Of a DNA stretch of 64,000 nt, positions 24,210 through 33,078 are shown piece after piece. The stretch spans positions 2,284,001 through 2,348,000 of the forward strand of contig NZ_CP036275.1 in the NCBI RefSeq assembly GCF_007747795.1, in the 5' to 3' direction. Every line of letters starts with the position of its first letter. Within the stretch, counting starts at the first letter, position 1. The notes beneath the pieces were generated by a model. That model searched no databases and had not been told where the DNA came from. It was given only the letters and a program-made list of their open reading frames with translations. This stretch comes from Maioricimonas rarisocia. GTDB taxonomy: Bacteria; Planctomycetota; Planctomycetia; Planctomycetales; Planctomycetaceae. The position numbers and the translations under genes were made by a program.

Positions 24210-24368
24210 GGTGTCGCCCGGCTGCAGAATCGTGGCTGGTTCATCCGGGCACGATTGTCTTCGCCCGGCACTTATGTTGCAATTCGGTGGACCATTCCGA
24301 AGACCGGCCGCTCCGATGCTTTTTGGCACCGCGCCCGCCACAGCGGCCCCTGCAGGAAAGATCACCGC

Positions 24369-25715
24369 ATGGCCCTCACTTCCGCCGCCACGCGGGTGAA
24401 CATCAATCCCCCGCCCGGCGTCGAACTGACCGGCTGGGGCTATTACATCGGTCGTTGCTGGCACGACGTCCTCGACGACCTCTACGCCAGCGTTCTCGTC
24501 TTCGATGACGGCCACCATCCGCTCGCCATCATCTCCCTCGACCTGATGGTCATCAGCCGCGACTTCACCCGCTCCATTCGCAAGCAGGTTGCCGCCGCCA
24601 CTGACCTGGCCCCCGATTCGATCCTCGTCTCCTGCACGCACACCCACAACGCACCCGCGTCCGGTGGACTGCTGGGAGTCGGCGAGGTCGATCCTGAATA
24701 CGAAGCCTTCGCCGCCCGCCAGGCCGCCGCCGCCACCATCGACGCCTGGAACCGTCGCATCCCCGCCACCGCTCACGTCGCAACGGGCCAGCGCTCCGAC
24801 CTCACCTTCAACCGCACCCGCGACAACGGCCCCGTCGACCCGACGCTCACCACACTCCGGATCGACGACGCCACCGGCAATCCGCTCGCCATCGTCGTCA
24901 ACTTCCAGGCACACCCCACCGTCCTCACAAAGCTCCGCCCGTACTCCGTCAGCCGCGACACCCCCGGCCTCATCGCCGATCAGCTCGAACAGCAGTACCC
25001 CGGCATCGTCCCGCTCTACCTGCAGGGAGCCTGCGGCGACGTCAACTTCCACCGGCACTTCGTCTCACCCGGCCGCTGCCACGAACCCGCCCGCGAACTG
25101 GCCAGCTCGATCATCGGCATGCAGAGCAATGCCACCCGGCTGGACGACGCGCGACTCGCCGCCGCCGTCGGCACCGCCCGTCTCCCCACTCGCCGCTGGA
25201 CCGATGACGAAATCGAGTCCGACCGTGCCGAAGCACTCCACCGCCTCGAACACCACGACATCGCCGGCTGGCGCGACACCATCGGCCGCGTGATGACCAA
25301 CAACCCCGACGACATGATCCGCCGCCACGGAGGCGACGAATGGAAAGCCGTCGCCGCCATGTGCCGCTTCAACATCGAATGGACTGACCGCATGATCCCC
25401 TGGCTCCACCAGCCCGAGTGGCTCGATGTCGACGTGCAGGCCATGCGGATCGGCGACCTCGGCATCGTCGCCAACGGTTCGGAGTTCTTCACCACCCTCG
25501 CCCTCGACATCCGCAATCGTGCCGACCTCCCCCACCTGATGGTCTCCGCATATTCCAACGAACGCATCGGCTACCTTCCCGATGCCCACGACGTTCAGGC
25601 CCGCTCTTACGCCGCCTGGCAGTCACCCAAGTACTGCATCCAGTTCCCCTTCACCGAACAGTCCGGCCCCGCCATGTGCGATGCCATGCTGAAGGCGCTC
25701 GCCACTCTCGACTGA
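24369..25715 (+). CDS. Neutral/alkaline non-lysosomal ceramidase-like hydrolase
   Basis: 448 residues. The N-terminal domain of neutral ceramidase is recognisable: RVNINPPPGVELTGWGYY, the zinc-site VSCTHTHNAPASGG, FNRTRDNGPVDPTLTTLRI, VNFQAHPTVL and YLQGACGDVNFHRH. Family enzymes hydrolyse amide-linked lipids with a zinc at the His cluster, but many bacterial homologues have unknown substrates. No signal peptide is seen, which suggests a cytoplasmic role and argues against a secreted ceramidase. ATG 24369 follows AGGAAAG. It starts a probable operon with the Tat-exported protein 41 bp downstream. Confidence 0.85.
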   Translation: MALTSAATRVNINPPPGVELTGWGYYIGRCWHDVLDDLYASVLVFDDGHHPLAIISLDLMVISRDFTRSIRKQVAAATDLAPDSILVSCTHTHNAPASGGLLGVGEVDPEYEAFAARQAAAATIDAWNRRIPATAHVATGQRSDLTFNRTRDNGPVDPTLTTLRIDDATGNPLAIVVNFQAHPTVLTKLRPYSVSRDTPGLIADQLEQQYPGIVPLYLQGACGDVNFHRHFVSPGRCHEPARELASSIIGMQSNATRLDDARLAAAVGTARLPTRRWTDDEIESDRAEALHRLEHHDIAGWRDTIGRVMTNNPDDMIRRHGGDEWKAVAAMCRFNIEWTDRMIPWLHQPEWLDVDVQAMRIGDLGIVANGSEFFTTLALDIRNRADLPHLMVSAYSNERIGYLPDAHDVQARSYAAWQSPKYCIQFPFTEQSGPAMCDAMLKALATLD

Positions 25716-25756
25716 ATCCCACCCCACCGATCCTGCCTGCTGAGGAGACTGTCACC

Positions 25757-27028
25757 ATGCTCAACCGCCGCCGGTTCCTCGGAACCCTCGCTGCCGCCAC
25801 GGCCGCCCCCGCCCTCCCCTCACTTCACACTCTGACCGCTGCCGACACAACGTCTTCCGGCCGCAAACGGATGGCCGTCGTCACCACCACCTGGTGGTAT
25901 CACTCGCACGCCTGGCACATGGCCGAACGGTTCCTCGTCGGCTACCCGATCCGCGGACAATGGCACCATCCCGAGATCGACGTCGTCGCCGCCTACGTCG
26001 ACCAGACTCCCGACAAGGACCTCAGCCGCCAGCGCTCTGATGAGTTCGGCTTTCCCATCTACGACTCGATCGCCGAGGCCCTCCGTTGCGGCGGCGACAA
26101 GCTGGATGTCGATGCCGTCCTTGTCATCGGGGAACACGGCGACTACCCGATCAACGAATACGGCCAGAAGCAGTATCCCCGCTACGAGTTCTTCACCCAG
26201 GTGGCCGACGTCTTCCGCGAAGACGGCCGCTCCGTTCCGGTCTTCAATGACAAGCACCTCTCCTGGAACTTCGACTGGGCGAAGGAAATGGTCGAGACCT
26301 CCCGCGAACTCGATTTCCCCTTCCTCGCCGGCTCGTCCCTCCCCGTCACCTGGCGGATGCCCTCCGTCGAAATGCCCTACGGGGCCGAGATCGAAGAGGC
26401 CCTCGTTCTCGCCTACGGACCGACCGACATCTACGACTTCCACGCCCTCGAAACCCTCCAGTGCATGGTCGAACGTCGCCGCGGCGGAGAAACCGGCGTC
26501 GCCTCCATCCAGGGACTGCACGGCGATCCCGTCTGGGATGCGATGAAGTCCGGCGGTTGGGACCCTGCTCTGTTCGAATCCTGCATCGCCCGCTCGCAGA
26601 CGCTCGCCCAGCCGGAAACCTTCAGTCACCGCCATCCCACGTTCGAGCAAATGCAGGAATGGGTCGAAGACCCGGTCGCTTACCGCATCGAGTACGCCGA
26701 CGGCCTCAAGGCGACCATGCTGCTGATGAACGGCCTGGTCAAGGACTTCACCTTCGCCGCCCGACTCAAGGGACGCAGGAAACCACTCTCGACACTCTTC
26801 TACCTCCCGCCGGTTCCCAATGTGACGTACTCCGCCGGCCTGATGTCGAAGGCGGAAGAGATGTTCATGACCGGCAACGCCCCGTACCCGGTGGAACGGA
26901 CGATGCTCACCAGCGGCATGGTCCAGTCCGCTCTGCAGTCGGTGGCCAACGATCAGCAGAAAGCCGCTACCCCGCACCTGAACGTCGAATACACGACATC
27001 CAAGGAGTCACACTTCCTTCGTGCGTAA
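25757..27028 (+). CDS. Tat-exported protein with a Rossmann-like N-terminus
   Basis: 423 residues. Twin-arginine signal MLNRRRFLGTLAAATAAPAL. The mature start RMAVVTTTWWYHSHAWHMAERFL, then VLVIGEHGDYPINEYGQKQYPR, PVFNDKHLSWNFDWAKEM and FLAGSSLPVTWRMP are characteristic of a conserved planctomycete/acidobacterial family I remember without a defined function; the N-terminal fold may be related to Gfo/Idh/MocA proteins but no GxGxxG is visible. GAGGAG at 25742 gives a good ribosome site for ATG 25757. Context with the ceramidase-like and creatininase-like genes suggests degradation of an amide compound. Confidence 0.78.
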   Translation: MLNRRRFLGTLAAATAAPALPSLHTLTAADTTSSGRKRMAVVTTTWWYHSHAWHMAERFLVGYPIRGQWHHPEIDVVAAYVDQTPDKDLSRQRSDEFGFPIYDSIAEALRCGGDKLDVDAVLVIGEHGDYPINEYGQKQYPRYEFFTQVADVFREDGRSVPVFNDKHLSWNFDWAKEMVETSRELDFPFLAGSSLPVTWRMPSVEMPYGAEIEEALVLAYGPTDIYDFHALETLQCMVERRRGGETGVASIQGLHGDPVWDAMKSGGWDPALFESCIARSQTLAQPETFSHRHPTFEQMQEWVEDPVAYRIEYADGLKATMLLMNGLVKDFTFAARLKGRRKPLSTLFYLPPVPNVTYSAGLMSKAEEMFMTGNAPYPVERTMLTSGMVQSALQSVANDQQKAATPHLNVEYTTSKESHFLRA

Positions 27029-27349
27029 TCTGGCTGCGCATGTCCTGGCACACGTAGGGCAGGCTCTGCCTGCCGCCGAACGGGAATCAATGCTGACACC
27101 CGCGTGCCACGGCTCTGTGAGCCGTGCATTGACATTAGCACGTAGGCTGGGACTGGTCCCAGCATTCGTCGAACTCTGATTCCTGACCACTGAACCTGAC
27201 GAGCACCGACTCACGACAAAAGTGGGACAGACATTCCTGTCTGCCCGGAAGTGACGCCCCCTTTCCTTCGCTGCGCTTCATCGCCGGGCTCGCGCCCGAG
27301 GCTCGCCTACTTCCCAACTCCCAACTCCTACCCACTACCCACTAAAAAC
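27029..27349. repeat. Palindromic repeat cluster 4
   Basis: C variant GGCAGGC-TCT-GCCTGCC near 27060, A near 27111, D near 27146 and a B copy with one changed base (GGACAGACATTCC...) near 27225-27244. Here A is followed by D rather than by B, so the A-B unit is broken. The remainder up to 27349 is unremarkable and without a gene; no clear ribosome binding site precedes the creatininase start. Confidence 0.8.
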
Positions 27350-28093
27350 ATGCAACTCACCAACATGAACTGGGGCGACGTCGCCGACCTCTCCCCTGAC
27401 ACTCCCGTCGTCGTCCCCATCGCGGCCCTCGAACAGCACGGCCGGCACATGCCCCTGTTCACCGACAGCATCCTGCTCGGCGAAGTGGTCCGCCGTGTCC
27501 AGGAGCCGCTCGCCGACTCCGTCCTCTTTGCCCCACTCACCTGGCTGGGAAACTCCGAACACCACCTCGACTTCCCCGGCACCCTCTCCGCCGCCCCCCG
27601 CACCTACCTCGACCTGCTTGGCCAGCTCGTGGAGAACTTCCTGTTCCACGGCTTCAGAAGGATCGTCTTCCTCAATGGCCACGGCGGCAACATCGTCCCC
27701 TCGCAGCAGGCCCTGTTCGAAGTCCGCCAGCGACACCGCGAGCGCGACGACCTCACGCTGCTCGCCGCGACGTACTGGACCCTCGGAGACTCCCCCGCTG
27801 ACCACATCGAGGGCCTGACCCAGCGACAGATGGGGCACGCCTGCGAGTGGGAAACATCGATGATGCTGCGGATTAACCCGCAACTGGTCGGCGACTATGA
27901 GAACCTCGAGCCGATCTCACAGGAACCGAGCTACGCCCCGGCAAGCCGGGCCTGGATCACGAAGGACCGCTCGGCGATCGGCTACATCGGCTCCCCCCAC
28001 GCCGCCACGGCAGAGAAAGGCGAAGCGCTGCTGTCGTTCTTCGCAGAGAACGTCACCCGCTTCCTGCAACGCGTCGCTCATGGCGAGGAGTAA
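27350..28093 (+). CDS. Creatininase-family amidohydrolase
   Basis: 247 residues. Metal ligands typical of creatinine amidohydrolases are in place: PIAALEQHGRHMPLFTDS (Glu, His, Asp), GNSEHHLDFPGTLS, LNGHGGN and GHACEWETSMML (Glu). These enzymes open cyclic amides such as creatinine, or hydrolyse formamido groups in cofactor biosynthesis; substrate is not evident. ATG 27350 lies exactly at the start of homology but has no clear Shine-Dalgarno. It is separated from the two preceding genes by a repeat cluster, so co-transcription is uncertain. Confidence 0.87.
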   Translation: MQLTNMNWGDVADLSPDTPVVVPIAALEQHGRHMPLFTDSILLGEVVRRVQEPLADSVLFAPLTWLGNSEHHLDFPGTLSAAPRTYLDLLGQLVENFLFHGFRRIVFLNGHGGNIVPSQQALFEVRQRHRERDDLTLLAATYWTLGDSPADHIEGLTQRQMGHACEWETSMMLRINPQLVGDYENLEPISQEPSYAPASRAWITKDRSAIGYIGSPHAATAEKGEALLSFFAENVTRFLQRVAHGEE

Positions 28094-28149
28094 ACCCGCA
28101 CGGGATGCTCACCCATGCGAAAGCCCACGCACCGCGGCCCGTGGGGCAG

Positions 28150-28640
28150 AGGAGTAGGCTGGGACTGGTCCCAGCATGCAGGGCAGGCTCCACTTGCTGA
28201 TCACCGACACCATCGGTCCGTGTGCCACGGCCTCCGGTCGTGCACGATCACGACCACTAAGTAAACGCAGGCGAGCCCCGAGCGTGAGCTCGGGGGTGAA
28301 ATCAAACGACATTCGACTCAGCCCGCAGGGCAGCGGTGGGGCAGACATTCCTGTCTGCCTGTCAGCGGGTGGCCCAGACACACGACGTGTCTGGGTGGCG
28401 GAGCCACAGGAAGTCGTGTGCGACCTTCCAGACTACGATCCACCCGCAGCCATGTACGGCAGGTTCCACCTGCCGCCGTACAAGGGTGCCATGCCCTCAC
28501 GCCGCAGGCGGGTGGGCATGCTCTTCTCAACGAACGCCCACCGGCTGCGTCTGTGGGGACGCGCAGGTCATGCATCAGTTGGCGAACACCGACGCCATCG
28601 GTCTGTGTGCCACGGCCTCCGGCCGTGCGCATTCAACCGG
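28150..28640. repeat. Palindromic repeat cluster 5, with variant elements
   Basis: D near 28158; a decayed C; A variant CACGGCC-TCC-GG near 28223; F, CCCCGAG-CGTGAG-CTCGGGG near 28276; E-B at about 28320-28361; C variant GGCAGGT-TCC-ACCTGCC at 28458-28474; and a second A variant CACGGCC-TCC-GGCCGTG near 28609. The two A variants share a preceding CCATCGGTC(T/C)GTGTG context. The whole 638-bp gap 28094-28731 is repeats with no gene. Confidence 0.82.
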
Positions 28641-28731
28641 TAATCCCGGCCACTCGACGCTCGCGCCACTGACCCTCCGTGCCTCCCTTTCCCCACCCCA
28701 ATTCCTGGTTCCTAACTCCTGTCTCCTCCCC

Positions 28732-29073
28732 CTACCCCTTCACCTTGAAGCCGATGGTCTTCAGCGCCACACGCACACGCTCCAGCTGATCCCCCTGCAG
28801 CTCCAGCACACCCTCCTTCAGCGAGCCCCCCGACCCGCACGTCGTCTTGAGCTTCGTCAGCAGCTCCGGCAGATCGTTCCCCTCCTCCGGCAATCCGCGG
28901 ATCACCGTCACCACCTTCCCCTTCTTCCGCTTCTCCACCGACAGCCGCGCCGTCTGCTTCTCCGGCGGGATCCGGACCGGCGGCTCCGGCTCGCACGTGC
29001 AGTCTTCTTCCAGCTCGTCGCACCGCTCACACCGCGGCGGCCGGTCCCACTGCGTCCCAGCAAACAGTCCCAT
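28732..29073 (-). CDS. SUI1/eIF1-like translation factor (YciH type)
   Basis: 113 residues. The C-terminal SUI1 domain is plain: RKKGKVVTVIRGLPEEGNDL, LLTKLKTTCGSGGSLKEG and VLELQGDQLERVRVALK. The N-terminal 45 residues carry a CERCDELEEDCTCEPE cysteine stretch, which could bind zinc. Bacterial YciH proteins resemble eukaryotic eIF1 and influence start-site fidelity; the physiological role is not settled. ATG 29073 is preceded by CAGGAGAG; the frame extends to 29430 but the upstream part is non-coding palindromes. Confidence 0.92.
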   Translation of the reverse strand: MGLFAGTQWDRPPRCERCDELEEDCTCEPEPPVRIPPEKQTARLSVEKRKKGKVVTVIRGLPEEGNDLPELLTKLKTTCGSGGSLKEGVLELQGDQLERVRVALKTIGFKVKG

Positions 29074-29480
29074 CACCAACTCTCCTGTTCCACTCTCAAC
29101 TTCTACTCTCTCGGCACCAGCGTCGTAGGGCCGGCTTTTGCCGGCCGCCGAGAGTCCAGTTCGGCCGGCTGGAACCGGCCCTGCCGGGCACTCCGTGTCT
29201 CCTACGAAAATCAGCCTGAGTGGCACGCCTGGAACGTACCGCAGCGAAGTGACGGACGTGGCAAACCAGGCTTCAGGCTCGAGACGCGAGGCCGAGGAAC
29301 TGGGTACCCGCGGTTGCTCGTCAACCGCGGCCGGCGCAGCCGGCAAGAGGCCGATATACATAGGCCTCACATGCTTGCCTTCAAGGGCAAACATGCCACC
29401 CGGCAGCTGACGCAGCCGGCTCGCCTGCACTTCTCCGTGTCTCCGTGCCTCCGTGGTTCCTTACCCCAACTCCCGATCAT
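29074..29480. repeat. Intergenic region with a second set of palindromes
   Basis: 407 bp without a gene. Palindromes unlike A-F: GGCCGGC-TTTT-GCCGGCC near 29131, GGCCGG-CTGGAA-CCGGCC near 29161, CCGCGGTTG-CTCGT-CAACCGCGG near 29309 (split here to stay brief), and CATGCTTGCC-TTCAA-GGGCAAACATG near 29370 with one mismatch. They are single copies in this window. Confidence 0.6.
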
Positions 29481-30833
29481 CTACTCCCTTCCCACCAGCC
29501 CCACTCGCAGATCCATCACGTTCGTATGCGTCGGCCCCGACTTGATCAGCCCCCCCGCATGCTCGAAGAACGTGTACGCATCGTTGATCGCCAGGTACGA
29601 CTCGGCATCGAGCCCCTGCCGGCGTGCTGCTTCGAGCACGACCGCATCCACGTACGCTCCCGCCGCATCGGTCGGACCATCCTCCCCGTCCGTGCCACCC
29701 GACAGCAGCACGACGTCCCGCAGACCGTCCTCCGCTGCCGCCACCAGACCGGCCAGCACAAGCTGCTGATTCCGGCCCCCCTTCCGCGGCTTGTCGGTCC
29801 TGGCCAGCTGCACCACCGGCTCGCCGCCACTCAGCACACAGACCGGTCCCGAATGCCCCGCCCGGTCCTCCCGCAGCGATCGGCAGCGCTCCCACAGCTG
29901 CCGGCCTTCCGCGTTGGCCTCGCCGGCATTCCCCGACCCGAGCGAGATCACCTCATACCCCCGCCCGGTCGCCTCTGCCGCGGCAGCGTTCACCGCGGAG
30001 GCGTTATTGCCGATGATCCGGTTCACGACTCGGTCGTGGGGAAAGCTTTCCTCGCACGCTTCCTCCCGACTCTCCAGCAGCTCGAGTACTCGTGCAGGGA
30101 TGTCACTGCCGAGGTACTTCTGCAGGATCGCCAGCGCCTCCGCATCGGTCGTCCCGTCGGGATATGTCGGACCCGATGCGATGAAGTCGAGCGGATCGCC
30201 GATCACGTCGGAGATGATCAGCGCGATCATCCGCCCCGCCCGGCAGGCTCGTGCCAGCCCGCCCCCCTTCACCTGCGACAACCGCTTGCGGACCGCATTC
30301 AGCTCCTGGATCGTCGCCCCCGCATGCATCAGCTGCCGGGTGATCTCCTGCTTGTCCGCCAGCGTAACGGGAGGCTTCGGAGCCGGCAGCAGTGCACTCC
30401 CCCCGCCCGAGATCAGCACCAGACAGAGATCCTCCTCGCCGAGCGAACCGACGATCCGCAGGATCTCCTCCGTCCCCGCGACACCCTCCGCCGTCGGCTC
30501 ATTGACGCCCGCCGGGCGTCCCGCATGCAGGCGGATCGTCCGCAGCTCCCGCACGCAGTCGGCCGGCACGTTGACCCACCCGGTCACCTTCGCGTCGAGC
30601 ACGTCCGGTCCGAGAGCCTCCTCGACCGCGGCCGCCATCCCCGCACCCGCCTTCCCGGCACCGACGACCGCAATCCGTCCCACCTCGGACAGGTCAAACG
30701 TCTCGCCACAGACGGAAAGCGTCCTGCCGTCACAGCGAACCGCGTCGACCACCAGCTGTTCCGACCGGACGGCATCCACCCCCGCCTGCCAGATCGCCAG
30801 CGCATCCCGGCGGAGACTCTCCACGTCGGACAT
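29481..30833 (-). CDS. Type-2 glycerate kinase (DUF4147/MOFRL family)
   Basis: 450 residues. Glycerate 2-kinase of the GckA/TtuD type: AVVGAGKAGAGMAAAVEEAL near the N-terminus, LCLVLISGGGSALLPAPKPP (phosphate/nucleotide region), AVRKRLSQVKGGGLAR, ISDVIGDPLDFIASGPT and GNNASAVNAA; the C-terminal MOFRL domain has KGGRNQQLVLAG, LSGGTDGEDGPTDAAGA, LAINDAYTFFEH and GPTHTNVMDLRVGLV. It phosphorylates glycerate with ATP, feeding glycolysis. It starts 40 bp after the M29 aminopeptidase gene on the same strand, so they are probably one operon. Confidence 0.94.
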   Translation of the reverse strand: MSDVESLRRDALAIWQAGVDAVRSEQLVVDAVRCDGRTLSVCGETFDLSEVGRIAVVGAGKAGAGMAAAVEEALGPDVLDAKVTGWVNVPADCVRELRTIRLHAGRPAGVNEPTAEGVAGTEEILRIVGSLGEEDLCLVLISGGGSALLPAPKPPVTLADKQEITRQLMHAGATIQELNAVRKRLSQVKGGGLARACRAGRMIALIISDVIGDPLDFIASGPTYPDGTTDAEALAILQKYLGSDIPARVLELLESREEACEESFPHDRVVNRIIGNNASAVNAAAAEATGRGYEVISLGSGNAGEANAEGRQLWERCRSLREDRAGHSGPVCVLSGGEPVVQLARTDKPRKGGRNQQLVLAGLVAAAEDGLRDVVLLSGGTDGEDGPTDAAGAYVDAVVLEAARRQGLDAESYLAINDAYTFFEHAGGLIKSGPTHTNVMDLRVGLVGRE

Positions 30834-30873
30834 CGTTCATATCCCGCAAAAGAAGTCGCGCGATGCAGCAGCG

Positions 30874-31989
30874 TCAGATCACGTCGTTAAGCGGTTTCAG
30901 ATCGTCCGGCAGAAACTGGCCGTCCTTCCGCACCAGCTCGCCGTCGAACCAGATCTCACCACCGCCGAACTCCGGCGTCTGAATGCAGACCAGATCCCAG
31001 TGCACCTGGCTCCGGTTGCCGTTGTCCGCGGTGTCGTACGCATTGCCCGGCGTCAGGTGAAACGACCCGCCGATCTTCTCGTCGAACAGCGTATCGAGCA
31101 TCGGCTGGCGGATGTGGTTGTTGCACCCCATCGACCACTCGCCGATGTACCGTGCCCCCTCGTCCGAGTCGAGAACCGCGTTCAGCTTTTCAGGAGCGTT
31201 GCTGCACGTCGCGTTGACGATCTTCCCGTTCTCGAATTCGAAGCGGATGCCGTCGAACACCGTCCCCTGGTACAGCGAAGGCGTGTTGTACGTGAGGTGG
31301 CCGTTCATGCTGTCCCGGACCGGTGCGGTGAACACTTCGCCATCCGGAATGTTGCGACCACCGTTGCACGGAATGACCGGAATGTTCTTGATCGAGAATT
31401 CCAGCTCCGTCCCCGGACCGACGATCTTCACCCGGTCCGTTTGTTCCATCCGCTGCTTGAGCGGCTCCTGCCGCCGGGCCATCTCGGCGTAATCGGCCGT
31501 GCAGACGTTAAAGTAGAACTCCTCGAACGCTTCGGTACTCATGCGGGCCGACTGTGCCATCGACGGCGTCGGATACCGCAGCACGACCCATCGCGTGTTC
31601 GGCACCCGCTCATCGATGTGCACCGGCTTCCACCAGCATTCGCGAACCAGCTCGTGCTGTTCATCCGGCACGTCCGACAGTTCGCTGGTGTTCGCGGCCC
31701 CGCGAATGCCGATGTACGCGTCCATTTCCTCCATTCGCTGCCGCTCGAGCCGCCCGATCTGCTCCAGTCCTTCTTTGGTCGACGACTGGTACAGCGCCCG
31801 CAGCACACGGTTGTTCTTCCAGGACACCAGCGGCACCGCGCCCCGCTCGGCAGCCCGACGCACAAGCTGACAGACAAGGGCCTCGTCCGGCAGATCGAAC
31901 GCCTCGATCAGTACCCGGTCTCCCTTCTCGAGCTGGCAGCTGTGTTCCACGAGTACCCGGGCCAACGCGTCAATCCGTGGATCCTGCAT
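30874..31989 (-). CDS. M29 family aminopeptidase
   Basis: 371 residues. Thermophilic-aminopeptidase (AmpS/AmpT) type with the dinuclear-metal ligands visible: Glu in DGEVFTAPV, Glu in IGEWSMGCN, His in GSFHLTPGNAY (also Tyr), then VHWDLV (His, Asp). The N-terminal domain begins MQDPRIDALARVLVEHSCQL. The enzyme removes N-terminal residues from peptides and is cytoplasmic. ATG 31989 is preferred over an upstream in-frame TTG at 32013; neither has a strong ribosome site. Upstream lies the terminator of the peroxiredoxin gene, so this gene needs its own promoter within a short gap. Confidence 0.92.
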   Translation of the reverse strand: MQDPRIDALARVLVEHSCQLEKGDRVLIEAFDLPDEALVCQLVRRAAERGAVPLVSWKNNRVLRALYQSSTKEGLEQIGRLERQRMEEMDAYIGIRGAANTSELSDVPDEQHELVRECWWKPVHIDERVPNTRWVVLRYPTPSMAQSARMSTEAFEEFYFNVCTADYAEMARRQEPLKQRMEQTDRVKIVGPGTELEFSIKNIPVIPCNGGRNIPDGEVFTAPVRDSMNGHLTYNTPSLYQGTVFDGIRFEFENGKIVNATCSNAPEKLNAVLDSDEGARYIGEWSMGCNNHIRQPMLDTLFDEKIGGSFHLTPGNAYDTADNGNRSQVHWDLVCIQTPEFGGGEIWFDGELVRKDGQFLPDDLKPLNDVI

Positions 31990-32029
31990 CGTCAGAGTCC
32001 GTCCCGTTCGCAAATGGAGATGTTCGTCA

Positions 32030-32069
32030 CGTCAAAACAGAAACGGGGACGGTTCCGACACCGCCCCCG
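32030..32069 (-). terminator. Rho-independent terminator of the peroxiredoxin gene
   Basis: On the minus strand CGGGGGCGGT (32069-32060) pairs with ACCGTCCCCG (32053-32044) through ten base pairs including one G-U, loop GTCGGA, followed by TTTCTGTTTT. It is 27 bp beyond the stop at 32097 and sits immediately ahead of the aminopeptidase gene. Confidence 0.85.
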
Positions 32070-32096
32070 CTGATTTTCATGGTCTCTCTGCGTCAC

Positions 32097-32684
32097 TCAG
32101 TCGAGCTTGCTGATTGCTTCCATGACCGCCTTGCTGTCTTCGGCAGCCTTCACCTTGCTGTTGATCATCGCGATCTTGCCTTCCTTGTCGACAACGAACG
32201 TCCACCGACGCGTCGTCACCGTCCGGACCAGATCGAACTCCTTGCCGCCGATCACCGCCTTGACGGTCCGCTCGCCGGGCGTGTACGGCACGCCGAACTT
32301 TTCAGCGGCTTTCCCTTCGGTGTCGGCCAGCAGCGTGAAGTTGAGATCATGCGCCTGCTTGAAGAGCTGGTGATTGCGGACGCTGTCACCACTGATGCCG
32401 ACCACTTCGACATCTTCCGACTTCAGCTTCGACATGTCGTCCCGGAATCCGCAGGCTTGCTTCGTGCATCCGCCGGTCATGTCGGCCGGGTAGAAGTAGA
32501 CCACCACGATCTTCTCGCCGTAGTGCTCCGACGATTTCCATTCCTTCCCCTCGTCGTCGAGCAGCGAAAACTGGGGAGCCGGGTCACCGACGGAGAGGGA
32601 CTTTCCTTTCTCGGCGGCCTGAGCGCCACTGACAAGAAGTCCGATGCAGCCGGTCAGCACGAGGGTACGCAGGGCAGTTTGCAC
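32097..32684 (-). CDS. Exported thioredoxin-dependent peroxiredoxin (PrxQ/BCP type)
   Basis: 195 residues from a GTG start at 32684. The signal peptide (LRTLVLTGCIGLLVSGAQA) precedes a thioredoxin-fold peroxiredoxin: GDPAPQFSLLDDEGKEW, YFYPADMTGGCTKQACGFRD with peroxidatic and resolving cysteines five apart, VVGISGDS and FTLLADTEGKAAEKFGV. It reduces hydroperoxides with electrons from thioredoxin. Most BCP proteins are cytoplasmic, so the export signal is the notable point. GAGG about 10 nt before the GTG supports this start; the upstream frame lacks signal-peptide character. Confidence 0.9.
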   Translation of the reverse strand: MQTALRTLVLTGCIGLLVSGAQAAEKGKSLSVGDPAPQFSLLDDEGKEWKSSEHYGEKIVVVYFYPADMTGGCTKQACGFRDDMSKLKSEDVEVVGISGDSVRNHQLFKQAHDLNFTLLADTEGKAAEKFGVPYTPGERTVKAVIGGKEFDLVRTVTTRRWTFVVDKEGKIAMINSKVKAAEDSKAVMEAISKLD

Positions 32685-32835
32685 GGGTGGGATCCTCGGT
32701 GGAGGGAGGTCGGGGCAAGTCGGGAAGCGGCCCGTCTTCGAAAGGCTGCTTCCCGCGTCACAGTGCAGCACTGGACTGAAGATACGCGGACCGATCGGCA
32801 GCGTCAAATTCGACGCGAGGGGCACGGCCGACGCG

Positions 32836-33078
32836 TCATTCGGCCGGTTCGTCCTCCCGCGACGACTGCATCAGCCGGCCCCACGTCAGATAGTGGACCG
32901 CGAAGATCCCGACGAAGCCCATAATCACCAGCAGTACCGCGGCAATCTGCGGCAGCACCATCGCCGTCAGGGCAAGCAACCCGAAACTCACCAGCAGCAG
33001 TCCCAGCAGTGCCAGCATCGTGGCCGCGTTGCGGGAACCGTCGTCGGCACGGGATCGTCGGGACGGCAGTCGGGTCAT
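32836..33078 (-). CDS. Small two-helix membrane protein
   Basis: 80 residues. A basic N-terminus (MTRLPSRRSRADDGSRN) is followed by two hydrophobic segments, MLALLGLLLVSFGLLALTAM and IAAVLLVIMGFVGIFAVHYL, and a charged tail. Its ATG overlaps the TGA of the upstream SRPBCC gene by four bases (ATGA, 33075-33078), strong evidence of translational coupling. Function unknown. Confidence 0.72.
   Translation of the reverse strand: MTRLPSRRSRADDGSRNAATMLALLGLLLVSFGLLALTAMVLPQIAAVLLVIMGFVGIFAVHYLTWGRLMQSSREDEPAE

Noticed and set aside
28732..29430. Extended N-terminus of the SUI1 protein up to 29430
   Set aside because: The extra segment encodes non-coding palindromes; ATG 29073 has a proper ribosome site.
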